DNA from: Rhodococcus pseudokoreensis
GTDB lineage: Bacteria; Actinomycetota; Actinomycetes; Mycobacteriales; Mycobacteriaceae
Length of the DNA stretch: 64,000 nucleotides
Assembly: GCF_017068395.1 (NCBI RefSeq)
Contig: NZ_CP070619.1
Span: forward strand, 1,922,001 to 1,986,000
Direction: 5' to 3'
Shown here: in pieces, positions 1-9,200 of the stretch
Numbering within the stretch: position 1 is the stretch's first letter
Layout of the letters: each line of letters begins with the position of its first letter
Notes under the pieces: generated by a model
Databases searched by the model: none
What the model was told of the DNA's origin: nothing
The model's input: the letters and a program-made list of their open reading frames with translations, nothing else
Translations under genes and position numbers: made by a program

Positions 1-1353
1 GGGAAATATCGGTGCGGGCGGAGGCGGCGGCGGTGCGGGTTCCGCCTCGGGAATCCGGATCTGCGACGCCGTCTGCACGGGCGCCTCGACGGTCTCGGAC
101 GTCGGCGGCGGCGCGGGCGTCGTCGGTGACGGTGTGGCCATCTCGGTGACGACCGGCGGATTGGCGGTGAGTTGCGTGGTCGCCGGCTGCGACGACCCCT
201 CGGTGCGCGACAGCAGGTTCTTGCCGTATCCGAGACCGAGTCCGATCACCGCCACCACGGCGAGCGCGGTGCCCGCCAGCGCGGCGCCCCGGATCTGGAT
301 CTTGGCGACCTGCTGGCTCGGCGGCGGCGCCGCGGCGCTCAGCCACGACGGGGTACTCGACGGCGCACCGCTGCGCGCGACGACTGCGGTCGGGGCGTGC
401 CGGTAGGCGTCCGCCTCGAACTCGGCGCGAGGCGTGTATTGCGGCGGCGGGAGGACGCGGGCAACTTCGGCGGCGGGCGGCACCACCTGCTGGGCGAGCA
501 GCGCAGCACCTTGTGCCGCAACGAGTTCGGGATGATCGGGAACGATGACCGGCAATCCGAGCCACGACTCCAGCACCGTGCGCACAAGTGGAATGCGCGC
601 ACCGCCACCGGTGAGCACCACGGCGTCCGGGGTTCGTCCGGACCGCGTGATCACGTCGCGGGCGAGGCGCGCCGACGATTCGACGGTGACACCGATGAGC
701 GAGTCGAAGACGTCACGCGACAACAGCAGCAGGCCGCCGTCGCCGGGGACGGCGACGGCGCCACCGGTGGACAGCCGCTCCTTCGCCTCACGACAGCGGA
801 GGTCGAGCGCCAGGCTGGCGGCCGCGTCGTGGGGCGCCTCGATGCGGTTGTTCTCCAACTGGTTGGCCCGGACCATCCGGTCGAAGACGTCGCCGCTCAC
901 CGTGTCGGTGCGGACCGTCTCGACCACCTCACCCGTCGCCCGGTCGACGACGCTCACGGTGAGCCCGGAACTGCCCAGGTCGTAGAACACGAGCGTCGCG
1001 TGGTCGCCCAGGGCTCCCGAGACGTCGAGGAATTTCAGCGCGGCCGAGGCCTCGGTGACGAGTTGGTAGTTGACGAGTTGCTGCCGGGCCATCGCCGCCT
1101 GGACGGCGCCTGCCTGTGCTTCGTCGCGGTAGGCGACGCCGGTGGCATGCACCTGCCCGGCGTCGGGTGCTCCGGCGAGAACGACGCCGATAGATTCGGC
1201 GGCCAGTTCCTCCGGCAGATCCCGGCCTGCGGCGACGACCTGGGCCCGGAAATCGGGGAGGTGCCTGCTTGCGGCGTCGTCACGGTTCACGGAGTCGGGT
1301 CGTGCCAAGCGCACAGCGCTCGCACCGACCGACACACCTAGAACCGAACTCAT
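1..1353 (-). CDS. Hsp70-like ATPase-fold membrane protein (3' end beyond window)
   Basis: The first ~270 residues resemble an actin/Hsp70 nucleotide-binding domain: an N-terminal SSVLGVSVGASAVRLA phosphate-1-like strand, a YDLGSSGLTVSVVD phosphate-2-like segment and VVLTGGGARIPLVR as the adenosine motif. The canonical Hsp70 substrate-binding domain is absent. Instead there is a linker, one transmembrane segment (AALAGTALAVVAVIGLGLGYG) and a Pro/Thr-rich tail running off the left edge, so it is probably a membrane-anchored Hsp70-like protein of the kind found in actinobacterial envelopes. The ATG at 1353 overlaps the stop of an upstream 18-codon ORF (ATGA). Fold assignment is fairly sure; the function is unknown. 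At least 451 codons lie in the window. Confidence 0.8.
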   Translation of the reverse strand, partial: MSSVLGVSVGASAVRLARPDSVNRDDAASRHLPDFRAQVVAAGRDLPEELAAESIGVVLAGAPDAGQVHATGVAYRDEAQAGAVQAAMARQQLVNYQLVTEASAALKFLDVSGALGDHATLVFYDLGSSGLTVSVVDRATGEVVETVRTDTVSGDVFDRMVRANQLENNRIEAPHDAAASLALDLRCREAKERLSTGGAVAVPGDGGLLLLSRDVFDSLIGVTVESSARLARDVITRSGRTPDAVVLTGGGARIPLVRTVLESWLGLPVIVPDHPELVAAQGAALLAQQVVPPAAEVARVLPPPQYTPRAEFEADAYRHAPTAVVARSGAPSSTPSWLSAAAPPPSQQVAKIQIRGAALAGTALAVVAVIGLGLGYGKNLLSRTEGSSQPATTQLTANPPVVTEMATPSPTTPAPPPTSETVEAPVQTASQIRIPEAEPAPPPPPPAPIFP

Positions 1354-1406
1354 GGGCCGCCCAACTCGACTGTGCACGGGTTCGATCCGGAATCCCCCCA
1401 CTCCAT
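1350..1406 (-). CDS. leaderless upstream ORF, 18 codons, coupled to the Hsp70-like gene
   Basis: An ATG at 1406 opens an 18-codon frame (MEWGDSGSNPCTVELGGP) whose TGA at 1352-1350 overlaps the ATG of the Hsp70-like gene at 1353. The ATG lies 7 nt downstream of a good -10 hexamer, so the transcript would begin at or next to the start codon. Such leaderless leader peptides are common in mycobacteria and relatives. The ATGA overlap suggests translation of the downstream gene depends on it. It was found by reading the promoter region; no homology is claimed. Confidence 0.5.
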   Translation of the reverse strand: MEWGDSGSNPCTVELGGP

Positions 1407-1413
1407 GGCCCGC

Positions 1414-1441
1414 AGTCTAGCGAAGCGGTCCGACACGGCAA
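1414..1441 (-). promoter_or_regulatory. sigma-70-type promoter for the leaderless uORF / Hsp70-like gene
   Basis: On the minus strand TTGCCG (1441-1436) is separated by 16 nt from TAGACT (1419-1414), which lies 7 nt before the ATG at 1406. The spacing matches a housekeeping promoter with the transcription start at the codon. There is no ribosome-binding site. Confidence 0.55.
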
Positions 1442-1468
1442 CCGGGCAACCGGTCGGCGGCAGACAAC

Positions 1469-2428
1469 TCAGAAGTTGCTCGCGATGATCACTCCCGCGA
1501 TGCCCGTCCCCAGCGGCACGAACGTGCACGGCGGCACCACCACGTGGGCGGGATCGAGCGTGTTGAGCACCAGTTGCTGGGAGAACGGGTCGTACGGCAG
1601 GTTGAAATGTCCGGTCTGATCGATCGGGCACAGGTCCTGCACGAGGATGTTGGTGGCGCCGGGGTCGCGCAGCGCGACGTTCGTGTACGGCTGGATCACC
1701 TCGTCGTAGCGCGTGCCGATCGTGGTGTATTCGGCGCCGGGCACGGTGTCACCGCCCGCGTTGAGGGCGGTGAGGAACGGCGAGCCCTGCACCTGCTCGG
1801 CGAGCGCCTCCGAACCGATCGTTTCGATCAGTTCGGTGCCGCCGGGAACGGACGTCACCGCCGTCGCGATCCCGAAGAACGTTCCCCCGTAGGTGGGCGA
1901 CGCCAGACCGATCCAGTGGTGCACCTTGGATGCTCCGCCGAGCCTGTTGACGTAGTACCGGGCCACCGTCGCGCCCTGCGAGTGCCCGATGAGGTCGACC
2001 TCGTCCGCGCCGGTCGTGGACAGCACGTCGTCGACGAACACCTCGAGTTCGGCGGCCCCCTCGGTCATGGTCTGCATCCCGAAGTGTTCGGTGCCCGGTT
2101 TCCGTCCGTAGTTGAGGGCGAACACGCAGTAGCCGGCAGCTTTCAGTTTCGGGCTCAGCGCGGCCCAGTTCGAATAGGCACTGCCGTCGCTGCCGTGCAC
2201 GAGGATCACGGGGCGGGGGTGCGCGGGGTCGGGGTGGCACGAGAAGTCGTTGGCGCCGGGCGGCGCGGAATGCGGATGCTGCTTCGCGTACGCGATCGCG
2301 CTGCCGGCGTCGGATTGCGGGGGCCCCGGCAGCGTCGGGACTTCCGCCGCGTGAGCGGGCGCGGCGCCGAGCACGCAGATCAGGGCAGCGAGGACTGCGA
2401 TCAGGGATCCGTGACGTGCCTTCGACAT
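1469..2428 (-). CDS. secreted lipase, alpha/beta-hydrolase (class 2 lipase type)
   Basis: 319 aa. A signal peptide covers about residues 1-28 (LIAVLAALICVLGAAPAHAAE). Then come the oxyanion region (PVILVHGSDGS) and the nucleophile elbow IGHSQGATVARYYV, the GxSxG of lipases. The GHFNLPYD segment near the C-terminus could carry the catalytic His. It resembles actinobacterial class 2 lipases / triacylglycerol hydrolases and is predicted to act outside the cytoplasm. The ATG at 2428 was chosen over upstream frame extension because GGAGGG lies about 8 nt before it and the signal peptide starts there. It lies just upstream of, and in the same direction as, the uORF/Hsp70-like promoter. The substrate is not predictable. 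Confidence 0.85.
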   Translation of the reverse strand: MSKARHGSLIAVLAALICVLGAAPAHAAEVPTLPGPPQSDAGSAIAYAKQHPHSAPPGANDFSCHPDPAHPRPVILVHGSDGSAYSNWAALSPKLKAAGYCVFALNYGRKPGTEHFGMQTMTEGAAELEVFVDDVLSTTGADEVDLIGHSQGATVARYYVNRLGGASKVHHWIGLASPTYGGTFFGIATAVTSVPGGTELIETIGSEALAEQVQGSPFLTALNAGGDTVPGAEYTTIGTRYDEVIQPYTNVALRDPGATNILVQDLCPIDQTGHFNLPYDPFSQQLVLNTLDPAHVVVPPCTFVPLGTGIAGVIIASNF

Positions 2429-2535
2429 CGCCCAGCCCTCCGTTGCGATTTGAGCTGACGCTACCGTCCGCCGATGCCACCGGCAGTGGAGATCGTCAAA
2501 CCCGTTGTCGCGGGGCGTTCCGCACTCTGCGCGAG

Positions 2536-3858
2536 CTATCCCCTCCCGAGACCGCGGTAGACCCACCCGGCGTCGCGCCAGTCCGCGGCGTCGAGGCAGT
2601 TGCGGCCGTCGACCATCACCCGCGCACGCACGACACCGTTCAGATCCTCCGGTTTCAGGGCGGCGAACTCCGCCCACTCCGTGAGCAGCAGGACGGCGTC
2701 CGCGTTGTCGCACGCCTCGACCGCCGACGTCGCGTAGTTCAGCGTCGGGAACAGCCTGCGGGAGTTGTCGAGGGCCTTCGGGTCGTAGACGCTGACGACG
2801 GCCCCGTGCAACTGCATCATTCCCGCGACGTTGAGTGCCGGGGAGTCGCGGACGTCGTCGGATTCCGGTTTGAACGCCGCGCCGAGGACGGCCACGTTGG
2901 CGCCGAGCAGCGACCCTCCGCACGCCTGCGCCGCCAACTCCACCATCCGGGTGCGACGGCGCATGTTGATGCTGTCGACCTCCCGCAGGAAGTGCAGTGC
3001 CTGGTTCGCGCCCAGCTCACCGGCCCGGGCCATGAACGCGCGGATGTCCTTGGGCAGGCAGCCGCCGCCGAAGCCGAGACCGGCGTTGAGGAACCGCCTG
3101 CCGATCCGCGCGTCGTAGCCGAGGGCGTCGGCGAGTTGGGTGACGTCGGCGCCGGTGGCCTCGCACACCTCGGAGATGGCGTTGATGAAGGAGATCTTCG
3201 TGGCGAGGAACGCGTTGGCCGAGACCTTGACCAGTTCCGCGGTGGCGAGGTCGGTGACCAGGAACGGAATGTCCTCGCCGAGCAGGCGGGCATACAGCTC
3301 ACGCAACTCGGCCTCCGCGCGTCCGGGGCGCAGGCGGTCCACGCCCAGCACCATCCGGTCGGGGTGCAGGGTGTCCTCGACGGCGAAGCCCTCCCGGAGG
3401 AACTCCGGGTTCCACGCCACCTCCACGGCCTCCCCCGCCGGCGCGAGCGCGCGGGCCCGCGCACCCAGATCGGCCGCCGTCCCGACGGGAACGGTCGACT
3501 TGCCGACGATGACGGCGGGACGGTCGAGCAGCGGCGCGAGGGTGTCGATCACCGAGTGCACGTGCCGCAGGTCCGCGCCGTACTCCCCCTTCTTCTGCGG
3601 GGTGCCGACACCGAGGAAGTGGAGGTCCGCGAACTCCGCGGCCTCGCGGTACGACGTGGTGAAGTGCAGTCGGCCGGCGTCGATGTTCCGGCGCAGGACG
3701 TCCGCGAGCCCGGGCTCGTAGAACGGGACCTCTCCGGAGGAGAGCTTCGCCACTTTTCCGGGGTCGATGTCGACACCCAGGACGTCGTGACCCAGCTCCG
3801 CCATGCAGGCGGCGTGGGTGGCTCCCAGGTATCCGGTTCCAAACACGGTGCAGCGCAT
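2536..3858 (-). CDS. ugd: UDP-glucose 6-dehydrogenase (copy 1)
   Basis: 440 aa. It oxidises UDP-glucose to UDP-glucuronate with two NAD+. The N-terminal Rossmann motif is VFGTGYLG (GxGxxG at residues 7-12), STVPVG lies near residue 121, and the catalytic cysteine sits in GFGGGCLPKD (Cys267). A C-terminal UDP-binding domain follows with the GAAFKPESDDVRDSPAL signature. Length is normal for the family. The ATG at 3858 begins exactly at the Rossmann fold. It is divergent from the low-molecular-weight phosphatase with 105 bp between. A close paralogue lies at 31944-33269. UDP-glucuronate supply fits the polysaccharide genes in this window. Confidence 0.95.
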   Translation of the reverse strand: MRCTVFGTGYLGATHAACMAELGHDVLGVDIDPGKVAKLSSGEVPFYEPGLADVLRRNIDAGRLHFTTSYREAAEFADLHFLGVGTPQKKGEYGADLRHVHSVIDTLAPLLDRPAVIVGKSTVPVGTAADLGARARALAPAGEAVEVAWNPEFLREGFAVEDTLHPDRMVLGVDRLRPGRAEAELRELYARLLGEDIPFLVTDLATAELVKVSANAFLATKISFINAISEVCEATGADVTQLADALGYDARIGRRFLNAGLGFGGGCLPKDIRAFMARAGELGANQALHFLREVDSINMRRRTRMVELAAQACGGSLLGANVAVLGAAFKPESDDVRDSPALNVAGMMQLHGAVVSVYDPKALDNSRRLFPTLNYATSAVEACDNADAVLLLTEWAEFAALKPEDLNGVVRARVMVDGRNCLDAADWRDAGWVYRGLGRG

Positions 3859-3951
3859 GCACCCTTGATAACCAGTGCAGGTGAGCGCGATATTTACCCG
3901 GCAGATGTTCGAAGCCAACAGTGCGTGTACGGACGGTGCGGGGCGAGACCC

Positions 3952-3957
3952 TATGCT
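3952..3957 (+). promoter_or_regulatory. -10 element placing a leaderless start for the phosphatase
   Basis: TATGCT lies 6 nt before the ATG at 3964 and there is no Shine-Dalgarno sequence, so the mRNA probably starts at or within a base of the initiation codon. No convincing -35 hexamer was found. Confidence 0.45.
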
Positions 3958-3963
3958 TCGCCC

Positions 3964-4482
3964 ATGCATGTTCTCTTCGTCTGCACCGGAAACGTCTGTC
4001 GCTCCCCAACGGCCGAGCGCCTCGCAGTGGCATACGCCGAGGAGCTCGGGATCACCGATCTGACCGCCGAAAGCGCAGGTACACGCGCTGCGGTCGGACG
4101 CCCGATGGAACCGACGGCCGCGCAAGTCCTCGAAGGGCTCGGTGGCAACCCCACCGAGTTCACCGCGCGGATGCTCACCGCGGATCTCGCGGTGGATGCC
4201 GACCTGGTGCTGACGATGACCGAGCGCCAGCGCGAGAAGGTGCTGGCGCTGGCTCCCGAGCAGTTGAAGAAGACGTTCACGCTGAAGGAGGCCGCTCGTC
4301 TCGCCGAGGCGGCGGATGCGAAGTCGGTGGCCGACCTGGCTGCGGCGCGTCCCAGACACAAGGCCGACGACACCCCCGAAGACGTGCCGGACCCGATGGG
4401 ACAGGACGAGGACACGTTCCTGACCATCGGGTCCGAGATCGCCGATCTACTGGGTGTGATCTCGCGGAGCATCCGTCTCTGA
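3964..4482 (+). CDS. low-molecular-weight protein tyrosine phosphatase (Wzb-type)
   Basis: 172 aa. The P-loop CTGNVCRSP at residues 7-15 is the C(X)5R signature of low-molecular-weight phosphatases, with the nucleophile Cys in the first position. A VPDPMGQ segment near the C-terminus provides the general-acid Asp. The family normally dephosphorylates tyrosine autokinases that control polysaccharide chain length. Here the gene converges on, and overlaps by 36 bp, the autokinase gene on the other strand. This makes a functional kinase-phosphatase pair very likely. A K/E/A-rich insertion at about residues 105-135 is longer than in enteric Wzb. Confidence 0.9.
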   Translation: MHVLFVCTGNVCRSPTAERLAVAYAEELGITDLTAESAGTRAAVGRPMEPTAAQVLEGLGGNPTEFTARMLTADLAVDADLVLTMTERQREKVLALAPEQLKKTFTLKEAARLAEAADAKSVADLAAARPRHKADDTPEDVPDPMGQDEDTFLTIGSEIADLLGVISRSIRL

Positions 4483-6156
4483 CCAGGGTTCCTGGTCGTC
4501 ACGGTAGCGGCGGGTGCGCCTCGGTGTGGGAGGCACCGGTGCGCCCGACTGCTGCTCGTTGCCGTAGTGGTCGGCCGCTCCGTACCACTGCTGACCCTGG
4601 TCGCCGTTGTAGGCGCCCTGGTAGGCGGGGGCACCCTGGTAGGCCGGGACTTCCTGCGGATCTCCCCCGTACGGCTGCTGCGGGTACTCGTCGCGCACGT
4701 ACTGGGCCTGCTGCTGCACCGGCGGTTGCGGTGCCTGCTGCTGGGGTGCCTGCTGCTGGACGGCAGGCTGCGCGGGGACGGCCTGCTGCATCTGCGGCAG
4801 CGACTTGTCGGTCTCGTAGTAGTACTTGTACTCGTAGACCCCCCGGCCGCGGCTCGGCGTCATCGTGATGATCGTTCCGAGGATGGTCGCCCCGACGCTC
4901 TGCAGGTTGCCCACCGCCCGCGACAGCTGGTCCCGCTTGGTTTCGGCGTGCCGGGCGATCACCAGGGCGCCGTCCGACATCGCGGTGAGCACGGTCGCGT
5001 CGGTGACCGGCAGCAGCGGGGACGCGTCGACGATCACGTAGTCGAATCGTCCGCGCAGTTCGGCCAGCGCCTGGCGGGCCGTCTCGGTTCCGAGCAGCTC
5101 ACTGGGGTTCGGCGGGATCGGCCCGGACGCCAGGACGGTCAGACCCGAGTACTGCGTCGGCTGCAGCACGGCGTCGAGGTCGGCCTTGCCTGCCAGGACG
5201 CTGCTGAGCCCAACGGACCCGACGACACCGAGGTACTTCGACACCCGCGGCTTGCGGAGGTCACCTTCGACGAGGCACACGTTCTGGCCGCCTTCCGCCA
5301 GCACGAGCGCGATGTTGATCGCGGTGGTGGTCTTGCCCTCGGTGGGCAGCGAACTGGTGACCACGATGACGCGCGGCGGGTTGTCGACCTCGAGGAACTG
5401 CAGGTTGGTGCGGAGTTCGCGGTAGGCCTCCGCGCTCGAGGAATTGCCCTCGGCGAAGTTGATGGCCTGCTGCGTCTGCCGCTCCTTGTCGAACGGGATG
5501 GTGCCGATCAGTGCCGAACCGGCCAGTTCCTCGACGGTGCGCCGATCCTTGACGGTGTTGTCGAGGCGGTCACGCAGGACGGCGAAGGCGATACCGAGCA
5601 GCAGCCCGACCGCCGCGCCCAGCGCGAGGTTGCGGAGCGTCTTGGGCGAGACGGGCGTCGACGGCGTCTGCGCCTGCTGTTCGACGACGACGCGGGCGGC
5701 GGGGGCGCCACCCTTCTCCGGGGTTTCGAGCTCTCGGGCCATGACGACGAACTCGTCGGACAGGGCGTTGGCGATGTCGCGGGCGCGTTCCGGCGACGGA
5801 TCCTGCACCTTGACATCGATGAGCACGGTGTCCGGTGCGGAGCTGGCCTTCACCTGTGAGGCGAGCGCCGCCGCCGTGCCGCCCAGATCGAGCTTGTCGA
5901 TCGTCCGCTGCGCGAGGGTCTCGCCGGTGAGCAGTTTGGTGTAGGACGTCACCCGCTGCTGCGAGAACAGGTTGCCCTGGTAGACCTCGTTCACCGACGA
6001 TCCGGCGGACGTCGAGACGAACAACCGGGTCGACGCCTCGTAGATCGGAGTGGTCAGCAACGACGCTCCGAGCGCACCGAGAATCGCGACCACGGTGGTG
6101 ATCGCGATGATTTTCCAACGTGACTGCAGAATTCGCAGGTAGTCCTGAATTTCCAT
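4447..6156 (-). CDS. polysaccharide co-polymerase / BY-kinase tyrosine autokinase (Wzc/CpsD type)
   Basis: 569 aa. The N-terminal Wzz-type chain-length domain is flanked by transmembrane segments at about 17-37 and 176-194. The cytoplasmic kinase has Walker A SSLPTEGKTTT (about 268-278), a Walker A' aspartate in VEGDLRKPR, and Walker B VIVDAS (about 374). The tail after residue 440 carries a tyrosine cluster (YEYKYYYETD) followed by a long Gln/Pro/Tyr-rich region, the usual autophosphorylation site. It controls export and length of Wzy-type polysaccharides. The ATG at 6156 is preceded by GGAAGAGA. The end overlaps the cognate phosphatase gene on the opposite strand. Confidence 0.93.
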   Translation of the reverse strand: MEIQDYLRILQSRWKIIAITTVVAILGALGASLLTTPIYEASTRLFVSTSAGSSVNEVYQGNLFSQQRVTSYTKLLTGETLAQRTIDKLDLGGTAAALASQVKASSAPDTVLIDVKVQDPSPERARDIANALSDEFVVMARELETPEKGGAPAARVVVEQQAQTPSTPVSPKTLRNLALGAAVGLLLGIAFAVLRDRLDNTVKDRRTVEELAGSALIGTIPFDKERQTQQAINFAEGNSSSAEAYRELRTNLQFLEVDNPPRVIVVTSSLPTEGKTTTAINIALVLAEGGQNVCLVEGDLRKPRVSKYLGVVGSVGLSSVLAGKADLDAVLQPTQYSGLTVLASGPIPPNPSELLGTETARQALAELRGRFDYVIVDASPLLPVTDATVLTAMSDGALVIARHAETKRDQLSRAVGNLQSVGATILGTIITMTPSRGRGVYEYKYYYETDKSLPQMQQAVPAQPAVQQQAPQQQAPQPPVQQQAQYVRDEYPQQPYGGDPQEVPAYQGAPAYQGAYNGDQGQQWYGAADHYGNEQQSGAPVPPTPRRTRRYRDDQEPWSETDAPRDHTQ

Positions 6157-6276
6157 TATCGAGTCTCTTCCAATTGCGTCGCGCTCAGCGGCGCGATCGA
6201 GCTGTCATTCACATCGTTCTGACCCGACGGAATCGCTACATCGTAGTGATGAGGTCCACTGTCGGCGTCACGTGCA

Positions 6277-9200
6277 TCACGGTCCGCCGTGGTCCCCCGA
6301 TCTCCGAAGCAGTCGGCCGATCTCGGCGAGCGGGCCCGGGTCTGCCATCTCGGAGTGGGTGGTGTCGATGTGGTGTGCGGTGACGGCGCCGTCGGCGTAC
6401 TCGCGCCAGGCGTCGACGACGTCGGGGTGCCGGTGCAGGTCGCGGGCGGCGACGAACAGGTCGAGGTCGCCGTCGAACCGCCGGGGGCGGTGGGTCGAGG
6501 CGATCAGCTCGAGCCGTTCGATCACGGCCCGGATCTCCCGTAGCCGGTCGACGCTCACGTACGCGCCGAACTGCGTGATCAGCTCGTCCTCGCTCAGGGT
6601 TTCCGGTTCGGGTGGCTGATGCTGCGGCAGAAGCGTGTCGAGGAGCGCCGGCGCGGCCACCGCGTGGCCGGCGTCGCGGAGCTGGACGGCCATCTCGTGG
6701 GCGATGGTTCCGCCGAGCGACCACCCCAGCAGGTGGTAGGGGCCCTCAGGTTGCACGGCCCGGATCGCGTCGACGTACCGCGCGGCGAGCTCGGACAGCG
6801 TCTCGGGCAGGTCCGGCATTCCGGTCGCCTGGATGCCGTACAGCGGACGGTCGCCGACGAGATCGGCGAGACCGCTGAAGCACCAGGACAATCCGCTGAC
6901 CGGGTGCACACAGAACAGGGGCGTTCCCGTCTCGGCGGAGCGGAGTTCCACCACGGTGTCGAAGAAACTCTCGGACCGCGCCCCGTCGTCGATCCGCGCG
7001 GCCAGGCGCTGCACCGTGGGGTCGGTGAAGACCCATTCGATGGGCACGTCGCGGTCCAGCCGGCGACGCAATTCCGTTGCCACCGACGCCGCTCCCATCG
7101 ACGTGCCGCCGAGCCTGAAGAAGGCTTCGTCGGCGGGAACGTCCGCAATGCCCAGCACGTCCGCGAACACCGCCGCGATCGCCTCTTCGAGTTCGCCTGC
7201 CGGCAGCGCGGATTCGACGACCTGGATCGTCGGCGCAGGCAGTGCGGCGCGGTCGAGTTTGCCCGACGGCAGCAGCGGCAACGTGTCGACGACCGTCACC
7301 GACGCGGGCACCAGGTGCCGCGGCAGCCGGCCGCGCGCGAAGTCGACGACGGACCGGGGCGCCAGACCGGCGGCGCCGACGACGTAGGACGCCAGCACGG
7401 TGTCCGTCGGCGTCGGTACCGCGATCGTCACGGCGACGTCGATGTCGGGGTGCCCGGCGAGCACGGCGTCGACCTCGGCGGGTTCGACGCGGATTCCGCG
7501 GATCTTCACCTGCGAATCGCTGCGGCCCAGGTATTCCAGCCGCCCGACCGGGTCACGCCGCACCACGTCGCCGGTGCGGTACAGCCGCTCCCCCGGTTTG
7601 CCGTAGGGATGTGCCACGAATTGTCCTGCGGTGAGGTCACTTCGGCCCAGATAGCCCCGGGCGATACCGCTGCCGGCCAGATACAGTTCGCCCGTCACGC
7701 CGTCGGGCACGGGATGCAGACGCGCGTCGAGAACAAAGGCGGCGTTGCCGTCCAGGGCGCTTCCGATGGTGATCGGCAGGCCGGGTTCGAGGGGACCCGC
7801 AACGGACGCGTCGACGGTGAACTCGGTCGGACCGTAGGCGTTGAACAGCCGGTGCCGCCGCGACCACCGGTCGGCGAGGTCCGCGGGCAGCGCCTCTCCC
7901 CCGACGACGACCGTCGACGGTGCGAGGCTGCGCGGGTCGAGGGACGCCAGCACGGTCGGGGTGAGCGTGAAGTGGGTGATGTTCTGCGCCACCAGAAACC
8001 GCACCAGTTCGTCGCCGGCGTAGCTGAAGGCAGGTGCCGCCACCAGGGCACTGCCCAGCGACACCGCCCAGAGCATTTCGAACACCGCGACGTCGAAGGT
8101 CGGGGAGGTCGACTGCAGCACCCGCCCGGCGTCGCCGCCCTCCACCTCCGACGTGTAGGCGGGGGTGGAGAGGAGGGTCGTGAGTCCGCGGTGCGTGACG
8201 ACGACGCCCTTGGGCCGGCCGGTGGAACCCGACGTGTAGATCACATACGCCGCGTTGTCCACGTCGGGTGCGACCAAATCCGCGCCCCCGGAGGGCTGTT
8301 CGTCCAGACACAACCAGTCGACGGATCGCGGCAGATCCCCGGCGCCGCCGACGGTCAAACCGAGCACCGCACGCGAGTCGGTCAGCATCCAGTCGAGCCG
8401 CTCCGCGGGATGGGTGGGATCCAGCGACATCCATGCCGCACCGGTCTTGGCCACCGACCACACCGCCAGGAGCCAGTGCCGGCCGCGGGGTGTCGCCACG
8501 GCGACGACGTCCTCCGGGCCGACGCCGCAGGACGCGAGTGCGCGGGCCCAGCGGTCCGATTCTGCGTCGAGTTCGCGGTAGCTCCACCGGGTGTCGCCGT
8601 CGATCACCGCGACGGCGGACGGGGTGGCGCGGACACGGGTGGCGAGGATGTCGCCGAGCGTCCGCGGCGTGGCCACCGGGCGGGGTCCCTGCACAAGATG
8701 GGCGCGTTCGGTGTCGTCGAGGATGTCGAGGTCGCCGACGGCCGCCGACGGGGTGGTCAGGGCGGCGTCGAGGACGGCGGCGAACCGGCGCAGCAGCAGG
8801 AGCGCGGTCTGCCGGTCGAACAGGTCGGTGGCGTAATCGAGTCGCACCGTCGTGGTCTCGGCCGCGTCGGTCACGTCCCATACGAGGTCGAACTCCGTTG
8901 CCTGCGTCTCGGGGCGGTATTTCTCGGTGCCGAGGAAGAGTTCCGGGAAGTCGACGGCCCGCTGGTACGTCAGCATCACCTGGAACAGCGGGTTGTATGC
9001 CGCGGATCGGGGTGGGGCGAGGTGCGTCACGACGTCGTCGAACGGGACGTCGGCGTGCGCGAGCGCGTCGAGGTCGACGGCGCGGACGTCCGCGAGGAAA
9101 TCCTCGAACGGTTGCGCCGGCGAGACCGCGGTGCGCAGTGCCACGGTGCCGACGAACATGCCGACCACGGCGTCGAGCACCGGATCGGGGCGGCCGCCGA

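Noticed and set aside
172..1341. 389-codon plus-strand frame opposite the Hsp70-like gene
   Set aside because: The minus strand encodes recognisable nucleotide-binding motifs and a membrane helix.
6230..6250. Small hairpin between the NRPS stop and the autokinase start considered as terminator
   Set aside because: Short stem with a wobble pair and no U-tract; too weak.
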